Below are positions 27,741 through 38,384 of a stretch of 64,000 nucleotides of DNA, in pieces (the stretch's first letter is position 1; the number at the start of each line of letters is the position of its first letter). The stretch is from NCBI GenBank assembly GCA_013398955.1, contig VWPU01006194.1, forward strand, positions 62,001 through 126,000, written 5' to 3'. A program made the translations under genes and the position numbers. This stretch comes from Callaeas wilsoni (Eukaryota; Chordata; Aves; Passeriformes; Callaeidae). The notes beneath the pieces were generated by a model. It saw only the letters and a program-made list of their open reading frames with translations. It had not been told where the DNA came from and did no database searches.

Positions 27741-28569
27741 TAGCTCCTGCTCTGACTGAAGTAAACACTAGCAAATCTTAGAACCAGATGCCTCACCACT
27801 TAATTATTAAACTGTGTGGGGATGAGAATTTGTCTCTAAGTTTGATCAGAACTGCTGTTCTGCAGCTTTCTGTATATGCCCCTTAGAATACTGTTTTTTC
27901 ACCTGAGGCTAAGCACACTGTAAAAAGCAACTAGGAAAGCAAATCCACCACTACATAGAAATGCATGTCTTTACTAAAAAACTTACAAAGGTCTGCAAAC
28001 TTAAGGTTCAAAACTAGTTTGTATGGATCTTTAAGAAAGCAGTGTACACCTCATTCTTCAATGAGAGCTAGTTTCATTAAAAGTATATCCACTTTAAATA
28101 TGTGCAAACACAGAGCTTCTTTAATAATTATATTTTTAAAATAAAAATGACAAATTAAAAACAATAATCAAAGGACTGGCATGCCTGCAGAGTTTCAAAC
28201 CCAAACTATTATCATTTTTGGATTTCCATGTTAGATGCTGAAATTACGAGAGCTGTGTGGAAAGGCTGCCAGGATCTTATCACTGGGAAATTAACAGTAA
28301 AGCCTCAGAGCTTTTAATAGGAATGTTGTAGTGCAGATTTTAGGCCAATCTTTCCATATTAGGAAGGTAAATGTATTAAGTTGCAGCAGAGAGAGAGATT
28401 TCAAAAATGTACTTAAGGATCATTCTCTATTAAATTATGGACAGTTATGAGAATAATTTCTAAAGGTTTCAATTTGATTCTTATCTTGTTTTAAATTACA
28501 TTTGAAACTTTCCATACACGAATATGGTGCAAGAACTTTACTTAAGAGCTGGAAATCACCTTCACTTCT

Positions 28570-28734
28570 CTCAACTTTTATGCTCATTTTGAAAAATATT
28601 TAAATTCAAGAAAGCTTGAAGTTCATCAGCTCTTTATGTGGGACTGTCTTCTCCTCTCCACCTCGAGCACAAAGCAGTTGTGGTTTCTGCACCCTGTCAG
28701 ATGTAACCTTAGTGCTAATTTGGGAAAAGCAGTT
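28570..28734 (+). repeat. Diverged duplicated segment, copy 2
   Basis: This is the partner of 27582-27740, starting about 990 bp further on. The strongest identity is the 17-base TTTCTGCACCCTGTCAG near 28684-28700. Open frames overlap this copy on both strands, but they do not align in a common frame with copy 1, so a duplicated coding exon is unlikely. Confidence 0.8.
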
Positions 28735-30456
28735 CTCACATTTAGTGCTGAAAGACTGATAACCAAATCCACAAAGGAATGGCACATTTTCAGCGGTAAG
28801 TACAGGGCCTGTGGACAATGGCTGCGCTTTCCCACCGCATAAATCCTCCTGACTCAGCTGTCATTGTGCAAATCTACTTCACAAAAGCAGATTTTGCTTG
28901 CATGATTGGGCTTTAAAATGCCATCATGACTATCATAACAGAAGTTGATGTTGGTTATCTTTAACACATTACGATTCTACCAGGTATCAAGATAGATGGG
29001 TATGTCTATAAACCCTTGTACTTTATTGTTTCTAGAAGTCCAGAAATCGTGGTTTTTGTCATAATAAAATAATCCAACGAATAAAATTTTTGGGTTACTC
29101 GGCAAACACACATTGTAGAACTGAAACGTTATAGACCTGAATCTGTTCTCCAGACAGATAGTAGTCCACATCAATTGCAGCAAAATTTAACATGATCTAC
29201 ATCAGATTCATAAAGTTGTCATAGTAAAATACAGATCTATACTTGTCATATACACACACATATGATACATGTCTCCAATGTATGTAACATATAGAGTTAA
29301 TCCAACTTGCAATAGCATCTCGTGGTTTTAATTATGAGTCAGGGGCTGAGGGGGTTATGGATCGTATATAGAGCTAATGTGATATCCAGTTTGATACTAG
29401 AAGGCCTTGACCAGCTAATAACCAACTGTATTTTAAAACATACTCTGCTCTTACACATTAAAATTTGTGTGAACAGTTTGCACTAAATTGTAAAACCACA
29501 TAAGAAAGCCTGAACCTCAGCAGAGACATAAATAATATGGCTAGGAGCAAAAAATGTCTAAGAGTAAAATAATTTGTGAATTCAAAAACAGGAGTGCAGG
29601 TGCAAGCAGTATGTACAGCAAAAGTAGAGCTAGTTAACTCTTAAAAATTAAAATTTAAATTAAATCAGCAACTACAGCTAGTATTACTTAATTCAAATGT
29701 CATCTTTTCAGACAATGAATTCTCATTTCCAAAATGCTCATATCCTTGTACAGCTAAAGCCAAGTATAATTCCATTTAAGCTATTGGAAATTTGACTTCA
29801 GTAGAACTTGGATAGAGTACTCAGATGCATTCTAAAGTATTTTGGTACACAAAGCCAAAATTGGATTTTCTCTGAAACTCTTTCTCTCCTCAGACACGTA
29901 AATAAATAACCACAGGCTTGATTACTAATATCCATACAATAATGTAAGCTATTGCACCTCACTAAACTAGTGGATATTTTGAAACCAAATCGCTTGGAAA
30001 ACCCAGGACCCTTTTCTCTTTTTCCAAACTCTTGACAATTTTGGCTTGCTCATGACGTTCTGCTGATTGAGTTTCTGCTGGATGTGGCCAGTGCCCCCTT
30101 CAACCCAGCAAAAATTAAACCTTGTACAAGGCACAATCCTGCCCAAGGCTCTGGAGCTACTCTGTGTTGATGTGCGGCTGATGCCTCAAGCCTTGAGCTT
30201 CTGTCCAACTTGCATGACTGTGCTGCTTGTAGTGTCTGTGTGTGTTTAAAATTTAATCACACTCCACAAATCTCAGTGTAATTAAACCAAAAATGCTTCT
30301 TTATAAATCACTTTTGATTAGTTTAACTGGTTTAAGACATAATTCTGCTCCAAATAAAAGAGGAGTGTATATGTCACAGATGTTGCTGGAATGAAGCTGT
30401 GTGCTAGTCTTTAATGGCTGGGTGAGTGTAACCAGAGAAATGTACATTTTACATAC

Positions 30457-30576
30457 CATTTAGCCACCGGGAGTCGTGCTGCTCTGTTCTGATGGGATGG
30501 TGATGGCCCAGAGTTCGGAAAATGGCAAAGTCCCTGCCCATGAAGTCTGCTGCTGTGCCAGAGTACAGCTCTCCAT
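30457..30576 (-). CDS. SEMA3A: SEMA3A coding exon, about residues 183-223 (Sema domain)
   Basis: This is a 120 bp exon. The minus-strand acceptor is ...CCTCCCACAG before AT GGA GAG, and the donor is GTATGT after CTA AAT G. It carries the last two bases of a split Asp codon, 39 whole codons and the first base of another split Asp. The product contains GELYSGTAADFMGRDFAIFR followed by TLGHHHPIRTEQHDSRWLN, one of the most conserved stretches of class-3 semaphorins. Within it, FRTLGHHHPIRTEQ should form propeller strands close to the plexin-binding face; that placement is inferred from the family. Phase agrees with both neighbouring exons. The flanking introns are the 6.8 kb one (upstream in the gene) and the 22.6 kb one (downstream). 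Confidence 0.97.
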
Positions 30577-30924
30577 CTGTGGGAGGACATAATTGTAAGC
30601 AACACTCCTCAATTTTCCAGTCATGGTAAGTCAGAGAAAGCTGTCATATGTTCATATTTCGCTAATAGGGATAATGAGTAAATTACAAAACAACAAGCCA
30701 TATGCAATGTATTGTCATTGAAAATAGATGATTAGACCAAATTTCTCACTGCAGAGCTTAATTGTAACCTCTTGCAAATGAGCTGTATCTGCTGAGTGCT
30801 GGTGTGCTTTGCAAAATTATGTTTGAATTCTTAGGCTGGAACAGCGGCAGCCAGGGCACCTACCCTGGCAGGCAGGAGTATGCAGCCGCAGAAAACCTAC
30901 CTAATTGTGCAATTGCCCTGTTTA

Positions 30925-30992
30925 AAACAGGAGTTTGGTCTGGAGACCTGCAGAGGTTCCTTCCAACCTACTGGGTTTATGTGACTCTGGGA
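30925..30992 (+). mobile_element. CR1 LINE 3' end, plus orientation
   Basis: CAGGAGTTTGGTCTGGAGAC, followed by CTGCAGAGGTTCCTTCCAAC and CTACTGGGTTTATGTGACTC, matches the CR1 terminus pattern GTTTGGACTAGATGACCTCCAGAGGTCCCTTCCAACCT and its ATTCTGTGATTCTG tail. Homology may extend left toward 30830, but I cannot define the edge. About 85 bp downstream lies a T/G-rich repeat. Confidence 0.72.
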
Positions 30993-31076
30993 ACTGAAGA
31001 GTCCAGCTCAGTCACTTTTGGTTCAGAATGTCCTTAGGTCCCTTCAATTTTTCCTATACAAATTATATGGTTTTTA

Positions 31077-31209
31077 CTTTGGTTGGTTTTAGGGGTTTTT
31101 TTGTTTTGTTTTGGGTTTTTGGTTTGGAGTGGTTTTTTTGTTGTTGTTGGGTTTTTTGTTGTTGTTGTTGCTGTTTTGTTTTGTTTTGGTTTTTTACTCT
31201 CTTTTTTTT
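31077..31209. repeat. T/G-rich simple repeat (TTTTG, TTG units)
   Basis: The block is made of GTTTTGTTTTGG, GGTTTTTTTG and (TTG)n units, ending in T8. It creates long artificial open frames on both strands, rich in Phe/Val/Gly on plus and Lys/Asn/Pro/Thr on minus, which should not be read as genes. Confidence 0.92.
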
Positions 31210-31503
31210 CTGAGTGGATCCTCAGAAAACAGTCTATTTTACAGGAAAGACAGAACATGCCTTTCTCCTTTGGCCACCTTTGTAACTGTGGTACTGGCAA
31301 AGGGCAACAGCTAAGGGAGAGAATAAACGAGATCATTCCCTGCTACCTTGACCCCCATGCATTTCACAGTGAACAAATGAACTAAAAATTGACCTATGAT
31401 ACTTCAGCCCATAAATGGCACATCACAGCCTAGCTGGAGATGAAACTCATCCCAGTGTGTCCCTCCTCAGCCAGCTAGAAGTGCCACAGAGGAGACAGAG
31501 TAG

Positions 31504-31519
31504 GAGAGAGAGAGAGAGA
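31504..31519. repeat. (GA)8 microsatellite
   Basis: Eight uninterrupted AG/GA units. Confidence 0.85.
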
Positions 31520-31575
31520 CTGTCTAAATTCTAAGGAGCAGGTCAAGTTAAATACCTGCCAGCTGGTAGAGAGAG

Positions 31576-31591
31576 TAATAATAATAATAAT
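31576..31591. repeat. (TAA)5 microsatellite
   Basis: Five TAA units, ending TGA. Confidence 0.85.
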
Positions 31592-33892
31592 GACATTGTA
31601 ATGAGACCCACAGAAAAGAACCAGGGATCAAAGTACAACACATATCTTTCTGACATTAATTTAGAGCTTGTCCATGAAATCACTCTGAATCAAAAATGCT
31701 AAAAATGCATTTTTAGGACTGTGTTCTACATCTGTATGTGAAATGAGATAACCTACCCTATACTGTTAATATGGAATTAAAAAGCATTATTCCTTCCAAC
31801 TACTGCTTTCAAGCTACCCGCATTACACTGGTCCCTTATGAAAAAGAAAAGTTTGAGGATAAAATAACTCTTACTTTAGCTAAGGTAATACATTTTTCAT
31901 GGTCATGATGAACTCTACCATATCCTCATTTTAAAACACCCTTTTAGGAACAAGTTATCATTTTCATGGCAATTTTAGGTATTTTCATGGTGGGACAACC
32001 AGATCCAAGCATGCCTATTGGATATCACTGGCATCTTTTCCCCCGAACACTGACACCATGAAATCACCAGCTGAACCTACAGTGGCTCTGTACCATATGG
32101 CAGTGATGAAAGTCAGGAAGGGTGAAAACGTGATAGTGGAAAGGCGTGCAATTGAATGAATTCGCAGCAGAGATTAGAAGCAAATACACCAGTCATGCCC
32201 AGCAGGAGGTGTAATCAGAAGGGAAACAGAACAGCATATCATTAATTAACGATTTATCATTCTTCTATGTAATTTTCAACTTTTTTTGAAGGGGAGACAA
32301 TCACCTAATTATAGTGATTATTATGTACAGAGTACGCAGCTGAGATTTTAAAGATCATAAAACCTTTTTGCCTGTGGAAAGGTCTTTGATGCTATGCTTA
32401 ACCTTTCTTTAACCTTATCTTCATTTTCTTGTCTTTCAATCCCTAGTGAGTTCTGATAAATCAATAGAAATCAAAGGGGAAATGAAAAACCAACAAGGCC
32501 TATTTTTCTTCTTAGTTATCAACAGATCTAAAGGTCAATCAGTCAAGAAAAAAAATAGATATTTAATACTATATTGTTAAAATTAAACCAAATATGGTTC
32601 GAAAACTAACTAAAATTATATATTTGAAATATTTAGAATTGTAAAGTTTTTTTGACACCTCTGTTTGTAACTTGATATATAAACACCACTGAAATGAACA
32701 TATTTTCCAGGCTGGACTCGGCTCAACTCAAGAAGACATTACAAGGCTCTTGTGGCTGATACTTTTTCTTCAGTGGTGATGGGACAAAAGTTTTGCCAAT
32801 AACTGCCTCTAGCGTGTTTCAAATGAGGATGAGTCTGTAGAAAACCGTCTGACCTCTCTGTCCTCCCTACTACAGCCCCTCCAAGTTTCAGCATACCTAG
32901 ACCAGTGCCTGCAGTTTGAACTGATCTGCTGTAGTCATGCAAAAAGGGGATTTTGACTTCTTCCAGACAGAAATACCAAGGAATACCATTTATTTTTGTA
33001 AGGCTTTAGATAATTTTTGCAAAATTCAGGGTGAGCCTTAAGTCATGTCCCAGATGTGCACATCCTTTGAGTTAGTACTATGCAAAAGCTATATGAGGAT
33101 TTTGCCTCGTGTCTAGATAGAAGTACATTAATCTTTATTTCCCTGTGCATACCTTCTTTTGGACTGAAATTTACTCATTGCTAGTCTGGAAAATGATTCT
33201 TTAATGTCACGGATAGTCTTCATTGTGTTATTTCTATTGTCAGCAGTTTTAAAAGATGTTTTATAAACTTTAAGAAGAAAGTGGAAATTAATAGTTTGAA
33301 AACTAACAAACATTTATCAAAGGGAAAGAATAAAGGAGAAAAAAAAATGAAAAAACCTAGACACTTTGTATTTTCAGTCTAGCAGCACAAAAGAACGACT
33401 GTCCAGAACTAATGGATGGCCCTCAGCTGTTTACATAGGAAAAAACTGTTTTGGACAAAAACCACCTAATGTAAAGGAGTAGCATGCTGACACATGAATG
33501 TAAACAGAAATACATATATTGACTTTACTAAATAAAGAGGCAACAATTAAAGTCCATAGTAATACTGATTTTTGGAGGGGAGGAACCATTTTTGTCTGTA
33601 CTGTACATAAACAGCACAGAACTCTGAATAACTCCCCAACGTCATGAGACACAAAGACGTTAAAAACTAAGCAATATCCATCTATTTGATAAATTGTTTC
33701 TATTCAGCTTTTAATTAAGATTGCATCCTGAAAGAAAATAATTTGTGGAAAGTATAGAACTGTAAACTTTCCTTTGGAAGTAATAAGGAAGTTGAATGAA
33801 TGAGGAATATAGGAAAAACCAAGCTTTGAATGTCACAATTCCTCTCAATGGTAAAAGGGTTCATGAATGAAAACTATCCTTGGTTAAAAGAT

Positions 33893-33940
33893 AAGTTAAG
33901 ATTTTCAGACTGAAAATCACTGAAGTTAAGATTTTCAGAC
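33893..33940 (+). repeat. Short tandem duplication (18 bp identical, 30 bp period)
   Basis: AAGTTAAGATTTTCAGAC occurs at 33893-33910 and again at 33923-33940. The first copy also overlaps a near-perfect palindrome formed by ATTTTCAG and TGAAAAT at 33901-33917. It is probably a replication-slippage duplication. Confidence 0.85.
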
Positions 33941-36002
33941 ATTGGGGTGGTTTGACTTCACTTCTTTTGAAGTCAACAACTAAAACTTCCCAGAAAGTAA
34001 AGTAATTTTAAAATCTTGAATCTCATATATACTTAGTGGCTAATTTCTAAGAAATAGCATACTAAAGTTCTTAACTGGTGAAAAGCCACTGTCTTTCAGA
34101 TAATATTAATATAGGTGCATTAAGGCACCTAAAATGATTTTTAAGAATGAAAAAGCAAATAATTGTTAAATTCTGAAAGAAATTGTGAATTATAAAAGAA
34201 AAAAAATAAACAATGAGACGCAGGAACATAAAAAGCTTTCAGGATTCTGGATAACCAAAGCTTTTGAAAATCCCAAATGGTCATTTCCTTAAACAAACTG
34301 ATATTGGGACAATGCTGCCTCCTTCTCTGAAGGGTGTTTTTTTTTTAACTATCCCAATACAATTCCTTTAATAGTGGTATTTTCTCCTGTGATTATATTC
34401 CTTGGAAACCATGCTGCTTCTCGTTTTCCTCCTGCTCAGGAATACTCATGAGTGGTGCCCAGGGATTTCTTAGTCTCCACATTTCATGCATTAGCCCACT
34501 CAAATGGAGACTGTTTAGCTAGCAGCACATAGATGGGAATGGCTGCAGAGTGTCTTACATTACTAGGAACCAGTTAAATCATGTTCCCAGCTGGCATTTA
34601 CTTTAGAGTAGGGTAGCAATAACTAACTTTAATGAACAACTGTTAAAAAAATAATGAAAAATGTTTGCAGGTGGATGGAAGAAGGAATCTATACTGGAAA
34701 AATACTGGAACAGTTTAATAATGATGAACTGTTTATTTTGGTTTTGCTTTAGTGTAGTGTGGTTGTTCTTTTTTTTCAAATACTATTGAGATTTTTAGGA
34801 GAGAGGGAAAACTGAAGATCCTCTTTATACTGGTAAGAGTTTGTTTCAGCTGAAATATAGAATAGGCCTCTTGGGTACTAATGGCTATTAAAGACTTGAA
34901 GTTACTTTTTGCAAATTAACCTTCATGTTTTCCCCAAATTCCTACATTTCGCTTACCTAAAATTTACTTTCTAGTTATGGTGTTAAAAACATATTCTCCT
35001 TCCACACTTTGCAAGATATCTGTTTAGCTTTTCTGATGAAGAAGAGAGATAACATTTCCCTCATGTATGTAACCATCTAAATTACTCTTCTCAGCCTTCT
35101 TTTTCTTACTTTCCTGATAGCTACTTTGAATTACTAATTATAGCACTGCATTTTAATGAGTGATGGGTAATTTTTTTTACATAGTTGCCGTCTTAAATGT
35201 TAGATAAACCATGGTCATTTACAAGGACAAATATACTGGCACAGGAGGGGCCAGGAACAGCTGAGTTGCAGCTCAGCCCAGGAGAAGGGAAGAAGCAGTG
35301 TATCCATGTCCTGCTTGCTGTGACACCTCCGTGGCCAAGAGGCTCCTCTGGCCTCCATGCCCACACTCGCTGCTACACTCTCGTGCTCCCTGCTTTGGAG
35401 AGGAGCTGGGCCAAACCTCTCCATGCAGTCATTGCTTGGCCAGTTCATCCCCTGTTCCTCCACTGTTTTGGGGGGAGGAAATTATTTTGCCTTGAGTCAC
35501 CATTTTAGCATAAAATGCAAGGGTTTTTGGCAAAGACGAGTTATTTTTTGGCAAAGAACCAGCGGTGAATTTGGCATACACCCTCTGAAATACTCTGCAG
35601 AAAAGGGTCGAAGTAAATGCAACATCATGATCAATAATGCAGTGTGGCTGCCAAGCAACTACAAGGAGGAAGAGCAGAAAGGGTACTTATGTTCAGGATG
35701 CAGGAATGCTAGTTTTAGCTTTACCCTGAGTTTTGTATGAGTGACTGAAGTAGAAATCAGTCACTGGCTTTGAATGCTCAATTTGCACCATTTTCTATTG
35801 TGTTAATGCATCCAGTGGCTCTAACTGAGGCTTGATTCAAAACATAAGATCTTGCTCAGTCTACTCCTTGTTAGAAGGAAATATACATGGAGTGAAAATT
35901 ATAGTGACAGGAAGTGGGCTCAAGAAAGCAAAGATGTTTTAAAGACATGAAATCTAAGCCAAGGGAAATAAGATAATCATATTTGTGCCGGACTGAGTGG
36001 GG

Positions 36003-36029
36003 AAAAAAAAAAAAAAAAGAAAAAAAAAA
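36003..36029. repeat. Poly-A tract
   Basis: Sixteen A, one G, then nine A and G. There is no retrocopy upstream. Confidence 0.88.
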
Positions 36030-36737
36030 GGAATGTGAAAAGCTAGACGCTGTTGACTTTGTGCCGTTGCATGCCGGGTATACCATGCAATACTGGCTTG
36101 TCATCATTCTCTTCTTTATTGTATATTAAAGTAAATAGTAAAGCTATTCGCTTGAGAGTAGCTCTGCCACAAATTCAAGTTGCTCCAGGCACTAATTTAT
36201 ACACTGGCCTTTTACACAAACTTTTTTTTTTCCTTTCTGTTTGTACAGGGTACAAGTTGGAGCAAGTCATGGATGTCTTTCCTGTTTTTCCTGTTAAAAA
36301 GTGTGTCCCCAGGTTAGCTCATCACCTGGGATCATTATGGGCTTCTAAGATCAGGAAATGAGGCACACTTAGGACTAAATTTTTGTTGCTGTCTATTTTG
36401 AATAGCCTAATATTTAAATGCAACATAAATAGAATAAGGGTAGACAGTAGGCAAGGCCCTAGGCTAACAATATGGACAAAGGCCTGAAGAAACCAGTGTA
36501 TCTTGTTATGTGTCATTTCCTGAAGACTTCAGATATAAGAAAATCTCCAGTTTTCTGCAACTATTGTCGTATTTGAAGTTGTAATAAATTGCCAGAAAGT
36601 TGTATGTAAGGATATTAAAGATAAGGTGACTACACCTAGGCAGAGGTGTAGGGAAAGAAGAATCTATTTCCTCCTAATTTAGTCTCACAAAACATCTTTT
36701 TGCCTTTTATGTGAAGGTGAAGTAATAACAATGAATA

Positions 36738-36808
36738 TATTTAATTTAATTAAATGAGTTAAATCAATTAGATAAATTCAATCAATTGCATTAGTTCAAT
36801 TAGATTGA
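36738..36808. repeat. Degenerate AATT/TCAATTAGA repeat
   Basis: It contains repeated TTTAATTTAATTAAAT and TCAATTAGAT/TTCAATCAATT motifs. This is AT-rich low-complexity sequence. Confidence 0.65.
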
Positions 36809-37408
36809 CAGAGTCTGGTTGCTCTATATTTACATATTCCATGAAATGAAGTATTACCAATTCAGAAACACTTATTTTATTTAAATATTTTTGTTCTGGC
36901 CAGAAATTTAATTTTATTTACTGTCAGACAGATCTCTTCAGCTGAAACAGCACCTTAGGGCCTTGACCTGTGGCTGTTCATTGATCTCCAGCTCACATGC
37001 AAGGTAAAGTTGGGTGACAGACATTCCTTGGCAGAAAAACTGATGTAAGGAGTTATTTATTCCTGCTCTCACTTAGCTCTCAGCCGTGCTTGTGTGACCA
37101 CCAGTGTGGCCAGCCTGTAAACTGGGTGATTAAAATGCCTCCACCTAGATGTGAGGAGGAAAAACACTTTGCAGAATCAAGGTCCTGCAGGGGTATAAAG
37201 CAGCTCTTGTGATACCTGAATCTTGCTTTACCCCTCAGGACACCTGGGTCAACTGTATTAAAAGTAAACCAGAATTACTTTAACCTGGAAATAAATTGCA
37301 TAAAACAAACGCCTATCATAGATGCTGTAAGGAGAAAAAAAAAGCAGAAAACTGGCAAATTCTTTACAGTGAACGCACATGTCATTGAATTTGTTATGTG
37401 GCACCTAC

Positions 37409-37502
37409 CTACTAAAAGTGAAGCTGTCAGCAGTTTGGGATCATAAGGGCTTTTCCCCCGCCCATTTTCAAAATGTGACTCTTCCATTCTAAAAATGTTG
37501 TC
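37409..37502 (-). CDS. SEMA3A: SEMA3A coding exon, about residues 152-182 (Sema domain)
   Basis: This is a 94 bp exon and the first of the gene visible in this window. On the minus strand the acceptor ends ...TTTCACAG before GAC AAC ATT, and the exon ends ...TTA GTA G before the donor GTAGGT. It enters in phase 0 and leaves after one base of a split Asp codon, completed by AT in the next exon. It encodes 31 codons beginning DNIFRMEESHFENGRG and containing KSPYDPKLLTASLLV, a conserved Sema-domain stretch. A second GT lies four bases inside the exon (TTA|GTAGGT), but only the donor after GTAG keeps frame with the next exon. From memory the human sequence has Lys-Leu-Glu-Asn where this has Arg-Met-Glu-Glu, and Ile where this has the final Val. 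Confidence 0.96.
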
Positions 37503-37545
37503 CTGTGAAATAAAAAAAAAGAAAAGAAAAAAAAAGAAGGAAAAA
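37503..37545 (-). promoter_or_regulatory. Long polypyrimidine tract and 3' splice site of the 37409-37502 exon
   Basis: On the minus strand a run of about 40 bases that is almost all pyrimidine (TTTTTCCTTCTTTTTTTTTC, then TTTTC and T9) leads to ATTTCACAG. It gives a strong acceptor and, being homopolymeric, is prone to length variation. Confidence 0.85.
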
Positions 37546-38041
37546 GCAACATTATTTGATGAAAGAACACTAAAAAGTAATTTGAACTAAAAAGAGTGCA
37601 GTGTACGTGAGTCATAGTGGGTTTTGTGGCTTCAGGGAAGTCAAATTGCACTGGGTGAGGATCTGGTAAAAGTGCTCACCTCCTAATCAGTATGTGCTGA
37701 AGGCTGGTCCAAGGCAAAAATACACATAAATAGCTTGTGTCTCTTCTGTTCCACTTCACATATAATTTATTTTCATATTAATTTTCATGGGTTTATTGAA
37801 TTCTTTTTGCTTTCACTGAGAATACATCTGAGTAATAGTAACTGAAGAAACAGGAATTTGAAAGTTTTATCTGAAAACAAGATAAAACCTATTTCTTACT
37901 GACTATTATTTTCTGAAATGTGCCACCACTGTAGATTAGTACTTAACATGATGCTCAATTCTGCTTTTTCTAGCCTGAGTATTAGTGACTTACTATTTTA
38001 TGTACTTCCTCAAATTCCATTTCAACCACATCAGGAAAGTA

Positions 38042-38104
38042 GTATTATTATTATCATCATCATCGTCATTATCATTACTATTATTATAATCATTATTACT
38101 ATTC
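38042..38104. repeat. (ATT/ATC)n trinucleotide repeat
   Basis: ATTATTATTATC is followed by ATCATCATCGTC and further ATT/ATC/ACT units, about 20 interrupted triplets. It encodes the Ile run in the overlapping chance open frame. Confidence 0.9.
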
Positions 38105-38344
38105 AGTACCTTGCAATGAAACTTTTAAAATATACAGGCTGAGGGCAAATCATAGGGGAATATAAACCAAGATTAAAAAGGGCCTCAGTCAACACCATGT
38201 CAAATGAAGGAAAATAAATGCAAAGCAATGGGCTTTTCAGTACATTTAATTACTTTAACTAGGTGACCAAGTCTGCCAATCAATTTGACTAGTATGTTTA
38301 TCTTACGTTTTGCACTGAGGATAAAACCAAAAGGATAGATGCTT

Positions 38345-38384
38345 TTCACACAGAAGTCTTCTACATTCACAGAAGACTTGTGAA
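38345..38384. repeat. Inverted repeat (9+5 bp stem with bulge)
   Basis: AAGTCTTCT (38354-38362) pairs exactly with AGAAGACTT (38371-38379) around an 8 nt loop. The outer TTCAC (38345-38349) pairs with GTGAA (38380-38384) across a 4 nt bulge. It is too short for a typical microRNA precursor. Confidence 0.8.

Larger units (their letters stand above)
7859..30456 (-). other. SEMA3A large intron (22.6 kb)
   Basis: This intron lies between the exon at 30457-30576 and the exon at 7716-7858. It contains CR1 remnants at 9203-10135 and 25190-25505, microsatellites, the duplicated segments at 27582-27740 and 28570-28734, and three stretches with enhancer-like motif or CpG content (12480-12800, 20165-20610, 21530-21930). 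Elsewhere I see nothing recognisable in 10136-12479, 12868-14242, 14285-18660, 18685-20160, 21931-22678, 22940-25189, 25506-27581 and 28735-30456. These parts are AT-rich, without repeats or exons I can identify. The longest open frame (11202-11597, 131 codons) has no recognisable domain. Confidence 0.9.
30577..37408 (-). other. SEMA3A intron (6832 bp)
   Basis: This intron lies between the exons at 37409-37502 and 30457-30576, with donor GTAGGT and acceptor CACAG. It holds a CR1 3' end near 30925-30992, a T/G-rich repeat at 31077-31209, short GA and TAA microsatellites, an 18 bp direct repeat near 33900, a poly-A block at 36003 and an AATT-rich block at 36738. In 31600-33890, 33941-36000 and 36810-37400 I see nothing identifiable. 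The GC-richer stretch 35230-35480 has no family signature. Confidence 0.9.

Noticed and set aside
28850..28860. TGACTCAGCTG, a Maf/AP-1-like site
   Set aside because: A single 11-base motif occurs by chance in this length of sequence and has no supporting cluster.
31028..31385. Overlapping open frames rich in Phe/Val on plus and Lys/Thr/Asn on minus
   Set aside because: They are produced entirely by the T/G simple repeat at 31077-31209.
35197..35740. Cluster of overlapping plus and minus open frames
   Set aside because: They have no recognisable homology or consistent frame. The region is slightly GC-rich, which lowers stop-codon frequency.
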